The position numbers and the translations under genes are program-made. A stretch of 64,000 bases of DNA from Aliishimia sp963721175 (GTDB taxonomy: Bacteria > Pseudomonadota > Alphaproteobacteria > Rhodobacterales > Rhodobacteraceae): NCBI GenBank assembly GCA_963721175.1, contig CAVRIG010000012.1:22051-86050 (forward strand), written 5' to 3'. The notes under the pieces are model-generated. The model searched no databases. It saw only the letters and a program-made list of their open reading frames with translations, and had not been told where the DNA came from. This document shows, piece by piece, positions 1-9,402 of this stretch; positions within the stretch are counted from its first letter, which is position 1, and each line of letters opens with the position of its first letter.

Positions 1-237
1 GATTTCGAGCGCGAGGTCGCCAAGGAGGTCTCCGCGAACCACTTCACCTTTGCCGAGCTGGAAGAAAATGATGCGGACCTGAAGAAGCTGCAAGGCTGGC
101 TCGCCAAGATCGGCAAACTTGACTTCTACGGCGCCGCGCGCGCCGAGGAAGCGCAGAACCGCCTGGAAGGCTGCGAAGCGGCCCTCGATGACTATGCCAA
201 GCGCGTCTTCGAGGCCCACGAAGAGAACCGGTCATAG
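1..237 (+). CDS. ChrB-type chromate resistance protein, C-terminal part (cut by window edge)
   Basis: The reading frame is open from base 1 and stops at 237, so only the last 78 residues are visible. The stretch with FEREVAKEVSANHFTFAEL followed by a charged helical tail resembles the end of the ChrB N-terminal domain. ChrB is a regulator or accessory protein of chromate efflux operons (chrBA). The tail is rich in Glu, Lys and Ala and predicted helical. The next gene lies 75 bases downstream on the same strand and is a membrane protein, but not the CHR-family transporter ChrA. The family call rests on resemblance of the tail only, so it is moderate. Confidence 0.55.
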   Translation, partial: DFEREVAKEVSANHFTFAELEENDADLKKLQGWLAKIGKLDFYGAARAEEAQNRLEGCEAALDDYAKRVFEAHEENRS

Positions 238-312
238 GAGCGTTCATGCAGGGGATCACGATAAAGACGCGAGGGTCCCTGTGGGGCGAGGCGCAGATTT
301 CCGGCGCCACCC

Positions 313-1035
313 ATGATTGAATGGTCCGCCGCCGCCCCCGCGGTGACTGCCGCCTTTCTCGCCTCGCTGGTGGAAGTGGTCGAGGCCTTCACCATCGTCC
401 TTGCCGTCGCCACGCTGAATGGCTGGCGGCCCGCGTTGGCTGGAACGGCCGCCGCACTCGGCGTCCTTGCCGCCATCGTCGCTGCGCTGGGGCCGCTCCT
501 GGGCCTGGTGCCGATAGCGGCGCTGCAATTCGTCGTGGGCGTGCTGCTGCTGCTCTTCGGCGCGGGGTGGCTCAGGAAGGCGAGCCTGCGCGCGGCCGGG
601 ATCATCCCGCTCCACGACGAGACGGCGGTCTTCGAGCGCGAGCGCGAGCTGCTCACAGGCACCGCCGCGTGGATCGCAGGACTGGCGGCCTTCAAGGCGG
701 TGTTGCTGGAAGGGCTCGAGGTCGCGTTCATCGTGATCGCCGTGGGTGCGGGGCGCGGGCTGGTCGGAGCGGCGAGTCTCGGGGCGCTCGCGGCCTGCCT
801 GCTGGTTCTGCTGATCGGCGCCGCGCTCTACCGCCCTCTCACCCGAGTGCCCGAGAACGCGCTCAAGTTTGCCGTCGGCGTGATGCTCTGCGCCTTTGGC
901 ACCTTCTGGACAGGCGAGGCGCTGGCGGTATCCTGGCCCGGCGGCGACCTCGGGCTCGTGCCGCTCGGCGGGCTCTACTTGGCGCTCGGGCTCTGCACGG
1001 CGCAAGTCCTGCGGCGGCGGGAGGTCAAGCCATGA
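313..1035 (+). CDS. COG4280-like integral membrane protein with duplicated ExxE motif
   Basis: This 240-residue protein is almost entirely hydrophobic, with about six membrane segments. It is built as two halves, each holding a glutamate pair inside a membrane helix: E21-VVE-24 in the first and E133-GLE-136 in the second. A paired ExxE arrangement is seen in some metal-ion transporters and in the TMEM165/GDT1 class, so cation transport is a reasonable inference, but the substrate is unknown. A cytoplasmic loop near residues 95-115 is charged. The gene overlaps the next one by four bases (ATGA), so the two are probably co-translated. It sits next to a chromate-resistance-type gene in an island. 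Confidence 0.6.
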   Translation: MIEWSAAAPAVTAAFLASLVEVVEAFTIVLAVATLNGWRPALAGTAAALGVLAAIVAALGPLLGLVPIAALQFVVGVLLLLFGAGWLRKASLRAAGIIPLHDETAVFERERELLTGTAAWIAGLAAFKAVLLEGLEVAFIVIAVGAGRGLVGAASLGALAACLLVLLIGAALYRPLTRVPENALKFAVGVMLCAFGTFWTGEALAVSWPGGDLGLVPLGGLYLALGLCTAQVLRRREVKP

Positions 1036-1241
1036 GCTTGCTGCGCGACGTCGTCGCCGCACTGCTCGGCATGTTCATCGCCGACCTCCGGCTGACGCTC
1101 GCGATCCTTGCGACGGTCGCGCTGGCCAGCCTGCTTCATCTCGCCGGAGCGCCCGGCTGGCTCGTGGGCCTCGCGCTGACGACTGGCGCGATGGGGGCGA
1201 TCCTGGCCGCGATCCTGTCCCAGGCACGCCGTGGGCGGTGA
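1032..1241 (+). CDS. small hydrophobic protein, two membrane segments
   Basis: A 69-residue protein of unknown function. Its ATG overlaps the stop of the preceding COG4280-like gene (ATGA), which supports translation. Two hydrophobic stretches, roughly residues 17-37 and 41-62, predict two membrane helices, and the C-terminus is basic (QARRGR). I recognise no family. Co-translation suggests that it works with the upstream membrane protein. Confidence 0.55.
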   Translation: MSLLRDVVAALLGMFIADLRLTLAILATVALASLLHLAGAPGWLVGLALTTGAMGAILAAILSQARRGR

Positions 1242-1450
1242 CGAGGGGAATGGTAGGACGCCTGAAGCGTCATGTGCGCCGACTGAAGCGCGTGATGGCC
1301 GCGATCGCGCTGGCGTCGCCCGATCCGCGCACGCCTCGAGGTGGCAGGCTGCTGGCGCCGGCCGTCGTCGCCTGTGCTCTCAGCCCGATCGACCGGATCC
1401 CCGATTTCATTCCGGTGCTCGGCTATCTCGACGATTTGTTATCGGGCTGA
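1238..1450 (+). CDS. YkvA-like (DUF1232) protein, apparently truncated
   Basis: The GTG at 1238 overlaps the preceding stop (GTGA); an in-frame ATG at 1250 is an alternative start. The protein is about 70 residues and carries the DUF1232 signature near its end, ALSPIDRIPDFIPVLGYLDD, which normally sits mid-protein and is followed by a second membrane helix. Here a stop follows three residues later. In the -1 frame the text continues for 13 more residues to 1479, so one missing base near 1440 may have shortened it. DUF1232 proteins are small membrane proteins of unknown role. Confidence 0.6.
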   Translation: MTRGMVGRLKRHVRRLKRVMAAIALASPDPRTPRGGRLLAPAVVACALSPIDRIPDFIPVLGYLDDLLSG

Positions 1451-1509
1451 CTCCGGGCATTCGCCCGCTTGTCTTGTGAACACGGAACTCTTTTGTACGG
1501 AAGTTGACG

Positions 1510-1523
1510 TTGATCTGCGTCAA
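1510..1523. promoter_or_regulatory. FNR/FnrL-type box
   Basis: TTGATCTGCGTCAA is one base off the FNR-family consensus TTGAT-N4-ATCAA and is a form common in Rhodobacteraceae FnrL-dependent promoters. It lies about 190 bases upstream of the SpoIIAA-like gene at 1710. Oxygen-responsive control of that gene is an inference. Confidence 0.45.
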
Positions 1524-1709
1524 AGCCACGAGACCCAGAATCGCGCACTATCTCCAAGCCGAAGATCAAGGCATCCGATACGTGACGTACACGCGCAGGA
1601 ATTGGAAGGCGAAGCATCGGTCGGATTTTCGACAGTCTGCGTTCATCCTGCGCGGGCTTCGCAGTCAAGGCTGAGATATTCTGGCAAAGCTCGGGAGGCA
1701 TTCATTACC

Positions 1710-2436
1710 ATGATAGAAGTCGAACACACAGATGAACATGGCACGGTCGAGATCCGGATCACCGCCCCGGTGTCGGACAGCGATTACAAGGACAGGCTCC
1801 TGCCGGCAATCGACAAGGCCATTGCCGGTGGCGATCACCTCCGCATGCTGGCCATCGTGGAGGCTGGATTCTCCGACTTCACGCTGGGCGCCATGATGCA
1901 GGACGCGCGGATGGGTCTCAAGCACTGGCGCGGTTTCGATCGCGTGGCAGTGGTGACGGACAACAGCGCCCTCGCCACGGCCATCGGCGCCTTTTCCGTT
2001 TTCATGCCCTGTCCTGTCGCGACCTTCAAGATGAGCGCCACCGAAGAGGCGCGCCGCTGGCTGCGAGAGAGCCTTGGCAGTATTCAGCAAGAAGACATGG
2101 GAGACGGTGTGCTTCATGTGTCGCTGCTGGGCAAGCTCGACACCGAGCAATATGAAAACGACATAGATGATCTGAACGACTTCATCGCGGGCCACGAGAA
2201 TGTTCGGCTTCTGGTGGACCTGCGCAACTTCGACGGATGGCAGGGCTTCGGGGCACTCAGGGATCACTTCTATCTCGTTCGCGGCCACGCCAGTCGGATC
2301 GAGAGGGCGCGCCATCGTTGGAGACGCCGGTTGGCAGGATATGGCGGTCCAGATCGGCAAGCGCGCCTTCGGGATCGACGCCAAACACTTTTCAGCCGAG
2401 GAGTTCGAGGAAGCGAGATCCTGGCTCGTCGGGTGA
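1710..2436 (+). CDS. tandem SpoIIAA-like protein, frameshifted near 2311
   Basis: The ATG at 1710 follows a GGGAGG ribosome site. Residues 1-115 form one SpoIIAA-like (STAS-type) domain and residues 120-241 a second; proteins of this kind in marine bacteria have unknown roles and may bind lipids or respond to stress. The first frame runs well until HASRIERA. After that the sensible sequence (AIVGDAGWQDMAVQIGKRAF) lies in the +1 frame and ends at 2436. Removing one base in the GCGCGCC stretch near 2309-2313 restores a 241-residue protein. Without correction the frame runs on to 2459 with unrelated residues. An FNR-type box lies upstream. Confidence 0.7.
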
Positions 2437-2513
2437 CGCGGCAGCCGATCGGTTCTTGAAGCGCGATGTGGGCTTCCAGCGGCGCGTGCGGAGCGCACAC
2501 CGAGCCCCGTTCG

Positions 2514-3095
2514 TCATCGAGATGCTGTCTGACCTGCCCCCCCCAAAGGCTCTCTCATGCATAACGAGAGTTTGTCGGTCTGGTTTTCATACTCGTCGCC
2601 GTTGGTTCGAGCCAGCGCTTCGGGCGCGGAGCCCTCAAAATGCTCAAGCTGCCGGCGCGCTGAATTCTCGAGCGACGAAGGCGACATGAACAAACCCCTC
2701 CAGGTGGCGACATAGGTGAAATCGCTGAGCCAGAGCATGTTGGGTACGGAGATACGGAACTGCCGGTTCACCCTGTACAACGTTCACGGAGCCTTTCTGT
2801 CCGGCACCGTCGTTCTGTGCGGCTGGCAGCGGATGACGACTTGAATACCCATGCCCTGCATCAGCCGGGTCACCGAGTAACGTGCGACAGCGAAGTCTTC
2901 TCGGTCCATCTGTCGCCAGACCTCGCGCACGCCGTGGACCCGCCAGTTCTCCTCGAAGACGCGCTCGATCTCGGGCCGCAGGGCCGCGTCATGCCGGGCG
3001 CGCCCCGACAACAGGGCCGGATCGGCCCGCTTCGCCAAGTGATCGTTACAGGTGGACGGGGCGATCGGCGGAACCTTGATCGCCGATGAACCCAA
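2514..3095 (-). pseudogene. IS3-family transposase orfB, broken
   Basis: The piece from 3095 to 2784 contains IEINAL-type orfB N-terminal features such as EIERVFEENWRVHGVREVWRQ and RLMQGMGI, characteristic of the helix-turn-helix part. After a stop the next piece (2780-2514) carries VNRQFRISVPNMLWLSDFTY, which includes the first catalytic aspartate (SDFTY). The remaining catalytic Asp and Glu are absent and the tail is unrelated in sequence. The product cannot be an active transposase. Confidence 0.65.
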
Positions 3096-3284
3096 CCATC
3101 ACTGTGACCGGCGGTCAAGCTCCGTCATCGCAAGATACGCGCTCGCCTTGCGCAGGATCTCGTTCGTCGTGGAAACGGTCCACTGGACCGTTTCCTGATC
3201 CTCCTCACCGTGGGGCAGCTCCCGGTTCTTCCGCTCCCGCGACATCATCTTCTCGGCCATGGCGGTCGGGATGCCCGCGCGCAT
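2530..3284 (-). mobile_element. IS3-family insertion sequence remnant
   Basis: Fragments of orfA (3284-3099) and orfB (3095-2514) of an IS3-type element lie in order on the minus strand. The low-coordinate edge holds TGACCTGCCCC at 2530, similar to the terminal bases of some IS3-family elements. The transposase is broken and the C-terminal part of its catalytic domain is missing, so the element is dead. It directly abuts the end of the arylsulfatase gene (3288). Confidence 0.65.
3099..3284 (-). pseudogene. IS3-family orfA, C-terminal fragment
   Basis: The segment contains TAMAEKM and ends with NEILRKASAYLAMTELDRRS, the typical leucine-zipper tail of IS3 orfA proteins, which mediates transposase oligomerisation. 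The middle is scrambled relative to the family (expected RENRELRQANEIL), so it is degenerate. It precedes the orfB fragment on the same strand. Confidence 0.6.
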
Positions 3285-3287
3285 CGA

Positions 3288-5786
3288 TTAGTCCTTGTTT
3301 GCCATGGCATCCTTCAGCTTGGTCTTGTCAGCGTCGGTCAGAACCGGATGGTCTATCTTCAGCGACACCTCGTTCAGGGTGCCGGTGAACGCAAACGGCG
3401 CGTCATAGTCTGCGTCGTCCACTCCGGTCCCGGTGTCGTAACCGATATCGAGATTTTCATCCCATTGCAGGATCAGGGGAATGGTCTTGGCCATTTTCTG
3501 TGTCGCGACGACCTTGCCGTCGACGGAGAGCGTGCCCGTGCCGGGCTGGCCGATGCCGCTCATGTTGTTGTAGGCCAGCGTGCCCATGCCGAGCCCGTCG
3601 TATTTGAAGTCGAACTCTATCGTGTGTTTGCCCGCTGTCAGGGCGTCTGCACCTTCCCAGCGGATTCGATCGAGGTCGAGCAAATTCCAGGTGAAGACTG
3701 GCTTGCCCTTCACGAGGTAAAGGCCGTAGCCGCCAAATCGTCCGCCTTGGGTGATGATCATGCCATCGCCACCGTTCGCTGGAACCTCGATATCCGCGGT
3801 GATCGTGTACGAGGTGTTGAGTACGCTGGGTGCATCACCGTTCGGGGTACCCGTGAAGGTGCCCTTCCAGGTAAATACGTCCCGGCCCGCCGTCAGACTT
3901 GGGCGAGGTGTGACGAGACGGGTGGCCACCGTCGCGTCGAGCGGAAGGACCTGGTATTTTGCCGCCTCCTGCCAGAAGATCTCTTCCATTTCCTTCAGCT
4001 TCTCCGGGTTTGCGGCGGCCACGTCATTGGCCTGTGTCCAGTCTTTGCTGAGGTCATAGAGTTCCCATTCGAAGCCTGCCGGGTCCTGACTGACTGCGCC
4101 CGTGATGATCCAGGGGGGGCGGACCACCTTGGTCGAGGCAATCCAGCCTTCGTGATAGATCGCGTGATCCCCCATCATCTCGAAATACTGGGTGCGGTGG
4201 GTCGATGGCGCATCGGCATTGTCTGCATCGAACAGATACGCCATGCTGACCCCCTCGATCGGGCTTTGTGCGATGCCGTCGACGACCGCAGGCGGTGTGA
4301 TGTTCGTGGCTTCGAGTATTGTCGGAGCGATGTCGATGACATGGTGGAACTGGTGGCGGATACCGCCCTTGTCCTTGATCACCTTCGGCCAGGCTATGGC
4401 CATGCCCTGGCGGACGCCGCCGAAATGCGAGGCGATCTGCTTGGTCCATGAGAACGGCGTATCGAACATCCACGACCAGGCTACGGACATGTGGGGGTTG
4501 GTTTCGTTGCTGCCCCATTCGTCGTAGAAATCCTTGAGCTGCACGTCCACCGGGACATTCACGCCGTTGAAGGCGGCGACTTCGTTGGGAGTTCCGATCA
4601 GGGTCCCCTCGGCGCTGCCGCCATTGTCGCCGCTGATGTAGATGATGAGGGTGTTGTCGAGTTTGCCCATGTCCTCGACCGCCTGGATCACCCGTCCGAT
4701 TTCGTGATCGGTGTAGGCAACATAGGCCGCAAAGACGTCAACCTGCCGTTCGAACATCTTTTTCTCGTCGGCGGTCAGCGTGTCCCAGGATTTCAGCAGA
4801 TCGTCGGGCCAAGGGGTCAGTTCCGCAGTCTCGGGGATGACGCCCATTTTCTTCTGGTTCGCGAAGATCGTGTCGCGCGTCTTGTTCCAGCCTTCGTCGA
4901 AGAGGTTCATGGCGCTGATCTTGTCGATCCACTCCTTCGTGGGGTGGTGCGGCGCGTGCACGCCGCCGGGCACGTAATAGACGAAGAACGGCTGATCGGG
5001 AGCGAGCGTGTTGATGCGGTTCATGTAGTCGATGGCCTCGTCGGCCATGGCGGTGATCAGGTTGTAGTCAGGGTCGTCCATATAGGGGTAGATCGGCGTC
5101 GTGTTGCGCATCAGTGGACCGGGGGTCCACTGCGAGGTGTCGCCGCCCATGAATCCATAGAAATACTCGAAGCCCATTCCGATGGGCCACTGGTCGAATG
5201 GGCCATTCTGACTGACCTGGAAGGCCGGAGTATTGTGATTCTTGCCAAACCACGAGGTGCGGTAGCCGTTGTCTTGAAGGATCGTGCCGATGGTGGCCTT
5301 GTCCTTGGAAATGATCGAATTGTAGCCCGGATAGCCCGTCGCCTGCTCGGCGATCACGCCGAAACCCGCGGAATGATGGTTGCGCCCCGTGATCAGGGCA
5401 GCGCGGGTCGGCGAACAGAGGGCAGTCGAATTGAAGTTCGTGAAACTCAGGCCCATTGCGGCAATGCGGTCCAGTGCCGGTGTCGGAACCAACCCGCCAA
5501 ATGTCGAAGGCGTGCCGTAGCCCGTGTCGTCGGTCATGATCAGCAGAACGTTGGGCGCGTCTTCAGCCGGCTCGACTGTCGCGGGCCAGTACGGCGTGGA
5601 GTCCGCCGCATTGCGCTCTATCTTGCCTTGAAACGTCTGCGGTGGGGCGGGAATCTGCAGCCCGTCGATTGTGGTTTTCGCGGCCGGCGAGCCTGGCGTT
5701 CCTGTAATTGATTGAGCTTTGGCTCCAGTCGCAGCCGTCGCCATACAGACGATCAACACAGCGGATTTCAAAATCGCCTTGTGCAT
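3288..5786 (-). CDS. secreted arylsulfatase (type I, formylglycine-dependent)
   Basis: This 832-residue protein begins with a signal peptide (residues 1-24, ending GAKA) after an AAGGGA ribosome site. The alkaline-phosphatase-fold sulfatase domain covers about 75-600. LLIMTDDTGYG supplies the metal-binding aspartates near residue 86, and C124-SPTR-128 is the sulfatase signature whose Cys is converted to formylglycine; LITGRNHH follows. Residues about 650-832 form a beta-rich concanavalin-like C-terminal domain. The enzyme should hydrolyse sulfate esters in the periplasm or outside the cell; the substrate is unknown. No sulfatase-maturing enzyme is seen in the window. It is divergent from the DUF3604 gene and sits between mobile-element remnants, which fits acquired cargo. 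Confidence 0.9.
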   Translation of the reverse strand: MHKAILKSAVLIVCMATAATGAKAQSITGTPGSPAAKTTIDGLQIPAPPQTFQGKIERNAADSTPYWPATVEPAEDAPNVLLIMTDDTGYGTPSTFGGLVPTPALDRIAAMGLSFTNFNSTALCSPTRAALITGRNHHSAGFGVIAEQATGYPGYNSIISKDKATIGTILQDNGYRTSWFGKNHNTPAFQVSQNGPFDQWPIGMGFEYFYGFMGGDTSQWTPGPLMRNTTPIYPYMDDPDYNLITAMADEAIDYMNRINTLAPDQPFFVYYVPGGVHAPHHPTKEWIDKISAMNLFDEGWNKTRDTIFANQKKMGVIPETAELTPWPDDLLKSWDTLTADEKKMFERQVDVFAAYVAYTDHEIGRVIQAVEDMGKLDNTLIIYISGDNGGSAEGTLIGTPNEVAAFNGVNVPVDVQLKDFYDEWGSNETNPHMSVAWSWMFDTPFSWTKQIASHFGGVRQGMAIAWPKVIKDKGGIRHQFHHVIDIAPTILEATNITPPAVVDGIAQSPIEGVSMAYLFDADNADAPSTHRTQYFEMMGDHAIYHEGWIASTKVVRPPWIITGAVSQDPAGFEWELYDLSKDWTQANDVAAANPEKLKEMEEIFWQEAAKYQVLPLDATVATRLVTPRPSLTAGRDVFTWKGTFTGTPNGDAPSVLNTSYTITADIEVPANGGDGMIITQGGRFGGYGLYLVKGKPVFTWNLLDLDRIRWEGADALTAGKHTIEFDFKYDGLGMGTLAYNNMSGIGQPGTGTLSVDGKVVATQKMAKTIPLILQWDENLDIGYDTGTGVDDADYDAPFAFTGTLNEVSLKIDHPVLTDADKTKLKDAMANKD

Positions 5787-6299
5787 CTGATTATCCCTTG
5801 AAAAATGAGCAGGTACCGAAAGTTAATCGTCTCGCCTGCGAACTCGCTTCAGATTTGAGGACAAAGTTCGTCAGGCACGGACATGATTGCTGCGGAGCCA
5901 TCGACCGCGCTGCGGCGCATCGGCATGTTGTAGGGCCCGACGCGCCGTTTCAGCTATCTTGGGAGGCTGGTCGTTCTCGGAAGAGAGAATCGGATATGAA
6001 GTCACTCCATCATTGGCCGGGTTCCTGCGTCTCGAAACGAATGCAGCATCTACAAGGGTCCGAGCTGGGCTCGCAGCCGTCATCCGGCGCATGCTTTCAG
6101 GCATTGCAGCGGTGGAGGCCGATCGAGTACCGGCAATGCGCAAATGGCGTCGTTCGCTGCCGAGCGGGAGAATGGTGATCGGCGGCCGCCGACGGGGAAT
6201 GCATCCGACCAATCATGTGGAAGGTGACAGCCGCTTGCTTCGGATGCTATGTGGTCGAAAATGAAGGCTGGATTTCGGCCGGCATTTGGGAGGAAGAAT
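5787..6299. other. divergent intergenic region without recognised gene
   Basis: About 510 bases separate the divergent arylsulfatase and DUF3604 genes. Open frames of up to 125 codons exist on both strands, but none has a convincing start context, family motif or codon character that I recognise. Promoters for the two flanking genes presumably lie here. Confidence 0.4.
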
Positions 6300-8209
6300 A
6301 TGGCACAATGGCTTTCAACGGCGATCGCGGCCTATAGCGCGCTGCTGCTCTTTTCCCCGACCGGCGCAACCGCGCAGGAATACGCGACCGAGCAGGCAGA
6401 CACCGAAGTGATCCTGGCTCCCGATGCGTTCTCCCCCTACGCTGGCCGCAACTTCCCGCTGCAACCCCTCTGGGGCGACTCGCACCTTCACACGATGGTG
6501 TCGGTAGATGCTGGCACCATGACCCGGCTTAGCCAGGAGGATGCCTTCCGATTTGCGCGCGGCGAAGAAGTGACCACCACCCACGGGCTCCGGGCGAAGC
6601 TCTCCCGCCCACTCGACTGGTTGGTCATCGCCGATCATGCCGAGATGTACGGCCTGATGCCGCAGCTTCTGTCCGGGGACCCGGAAATTCTCGCGACGGC
6701 GCGCGGCAAGGCGTGGTACGAGGCGCTGACCGCAGGAGATGCCCAGCTCGCCTTCGACACCGCCATGGAAATCGTCGCGACGCTCGCGGCCGACGAGCCG
6801 CCGATCGACAATCCCAAGGCGGTCAAGCGCGCTTGGGAGAACTACACGGCGCTGGCCGACCGCTACAACGATCCCGGCGTATTCTCTGCCATAATCGGCT
6901 ACGAGTTTACGACTGAGGGCGCCAACAACCTGCATCGAAACGTGCTATTCCGCAACGGCGCGATCCTGGCGAACCAGACCCGACCCTTCTCGCTCTACGA
7001 CAGCAAGAATCCCGAGGACCTTTGGACCTTTCTCGCGGAGTACGAAGAGCGGACCGGCGGCGAGGTCCTGGCGATTGCCCATAACGGCAATCTGTCCAAT
7101 GGGCGCATGTTTTCGTTCGACGCCTACGACGGCTCCGCGCTACCGAGGAGATCGCCTCGATGCGCGCGCGCTTCGAGCCGCTCTACGAGGCCACCCAGAT
7201 CAAGGGGGATGGCGAGGCGCACCCGTTCCTCAGTCCGGAGGACGAGTTCGCCGATTTCGACACATGGGACGCGGCCAACCTCAACGGCACCGTGCCGAAG
7301 GAGCCGTGGATGCTGGCGGCCGAGTATGCGCGCGAGGGTCTGAAGCGCGGACTCGCGATCGAGCGGGACCTTGGTGTAAATCCGTTCAAGTTCGGGATGA
7401 TCGGATCGACCGACTCTCATACCGGCCTCGCCACCGCGCAGGAGGACAACTTCTTCGGCAAGCATTCCGGCGTCGAACCCGAAGCGGAGCGCTGGGAGCA
7501 CGTCGTCATCGCGGCGCCGGACCCGAATCTGAGCATCTACGGCTGGAAGCAGGCGGCAGGCGGTCTCGCTGCGGTCTGGGCACAGGAGAACACGCGAGAG
7601 AGCATCTTCGACGCGATGATGCGCAAGGAAACCTACGCCACAACGGGCTCGCGGATGCTGGTGCGCTTCTTTGGCGGATGGGACTTCACCGAAGAGGATG
7701 CCTTGAGCCGGCTCCCGGCGGATGCGGGCTATGCAAAGGGCGTGCCGATGGGAGGTAATCTCAGCGCGGCACCCGACGGCGGGTCGCCGACGTTCCTCGT
7801 CGCGGCGCTGAAGGATGCCATCTCGGGCAACCTCGACCGGATCCAGATCATCAAGGGCTGGCTTGACGCTGATGGCGAGATGCGGGAGGCCATCTATGAC
7901 GTTGTCTGGTCCGGCGACCGTGAGCCTGACGGCGACGGCATGGTGCCGCTGGTCGGCAACACGGTCGACGTGGAGAACGCGACCTGGACCAACACCATCG
8001 GGGCGCCGGAACTCATCGGCGTCTGGGAGGACCCGGACTTCGACCCGGCGCAGTCGGCCTTCTACTACGCCCGCGTGATCGAGATCCCGACGCCGCGCTG
8101 GACGGCCTACGAGGCCAAACGCTTCGGTGTGGAAATGCCTGACGAAGTGCCTATGACCACGACCGAGCGCGCCTACACCTCGCCGATCTGGTACAGCCCG
8201 GGCGAATAG
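6300..8209 (+). CDS. DUF3604 family secreted protein, frameshifted near 7142
   Basis: The start is the ATG at 6300 behind GGGAGGAAG; upstream in-frame ATGs lack such a site. A signal peptide (to about residue 21, ATAQ) precedes a DUF3604 domain covering most of the 636-residue reconstructed protein. WGDSHLHTMVSVDAG near residue 55 and WLVIADHAEMYG supply PHP-like metal ligands, and MIGSTDSHTGLA comes later. At 7142 one base is missing: the first frame reads ALPRRSPR, whereas the -1 frame continues EEIASMRARFEPLYEATQ to the normal end. Function is unknown; in marine genomes these proteins are often found with sulfatases, as here. Confidence 0.8.
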
Positions 8210-8411
8210 GTTGCACACAGCGCAGAACTGTCCGGTGAGCAACCCCTGCAGGTATCGCCGCATGTGCGAAATGCGCGTTCGTTTAGATTGACTTTTAAGG
8301 GTTTCGTGCTGTCATCCGATGCTTTCTGTCAGGCTTCAATCCGTAAAGCAGGACTGTTGTTCAATCCCACGGGTTGATGGCGTGATCCTCTCACAGGGAT
8401 GGAAGAAAGCA

Positions 8412-8726
8412 CTATGAAACCAGTGCGTCGTGTGAGCGCAAAGTCACTTCATCATGGCCGACCGCCTCGGCAAACCTGCAGGCTTGCCTCGGGTTGACCT
8501 TTGCAAGAGGCACGTTCCGGCGCGACAGTATGCGCTGGAGATCGCGGTGATAGGCACCGGATGCTTCAAAGACGACGCGCATGTCGCCCCGCTCGCGAAC
8601 CCATCGGCAAGGAGCCGTCAGCCCGGCCGCGTCGCTGGAAAACCGTCGATGATCCTTCGGACCCGCATCGCAGGCGTCCAGATGATCCTTTGAGACGTCA
8701 ACGCCGATCCTGTCTTGCATGGTCAT
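8412..8726 (-). pseudogene. IS110-family transposase, N-terminal fragment
   Basis: The 104-residue frame opens with MTMQDRIGVDVSKDHLDA, the first catalytic Asp region of the DEDD transposases of IS110/IS1111. It continues with VVFEASGAYHRDL and LAKVNPRQACRFAEA, all characteristic. It then departs from the family and stops; the remaining catalytic residues and the C-terminal Transposase_20 domain are absent. Confidence 0.75.
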
Positions 8727-8892
8727 GTTCCTCCATCTTGTCTTGTCATGCGGGCCTCGCGCCCAGGTATCCGTTCAGGTCCGAAGAACATGCGGGGGCG
8801 ACCTCACGCTGCAACGGTCTCTTGCGACCCAGAGGGGTGCGATCCGTCCCCCGCCGCCGCGTGGAACTGCATGATCCCCACGGCGACCCCCA

Positions 8893-9402
8893 TCATGCAA
8901 CGGGAGCTGCGGAAGTCATGAGACAAGAGGGGCCATGGGCGAGTTCGAGGTCGGCGAACAGTCGCGGAAGCCGGTGATAGAGCACGGTCCGTCCGTCGCG
9001 GCAGGTCTTCTGGCCGAAGGCGCAGGCGAGCCAGGTCTTCCCGACACCGCAGGGGCCGGTGATGATCAGGTTCTGCCGCTTCCCGATCCATCCACCGAGG
9101 GCGAGCTGGCCGAACAGATCCCGGTCCAGCTGCCGTGGGGTGCGATAGTCGACATCCTCGATGGAAGCACCGACATGGCGCAGCTTGGCGGCCCGCATCC
9201 GGCTCTGGTATCGTCTGGTGCTGCGACTGTCAGCCTCGCGATCGATCAGGAGGCCCAGCCATTCGGCATGGCTGAGGTCGGCAGCGGCTTCCTGCTGCTG
9301 CAACTCGGCAAGAGCGTCGGCCATGCCATTGCGCCGGAGGCGCACCTGCGGTGCGATGCGCTTGAGCGCACGCAGGCGGTTCAGGGTTGGATGATCAAGC
9401 AT
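8893..9402 (-). pseudogene. istB: IS21-family helper ATPase IstB, 3'-truncated
   Basis: The ATG at 9402 starts a frame with the IstB N-terminal helical region. The AAA+ Walker A GPCGVGKTW sits near residue 108, followed by VLYHRLPRLFADLELA. The family is normally about 250 residues; here similarity ends near residue 158 and a few unrelated residues follow. Walker B and the sensor motifs are missing. It follows the istA fragment with a short overlap, the usual istAB order. Confidence 0.75.

Noticed and set aside
4491..5711. 406-codon open frame opposite the arylsulfatase
   Set aside because: It mirrors the codon pattern of the conserved sulfatase on the other strand, has no family features, and is typical for GC-rich DNA.
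5871..6212. 113-codon minus-strand frame between arylsulfatase and DUF3604
   Set aside because: No ribosome site, family motif or coding-like composition. Kept only as an intergenic note.
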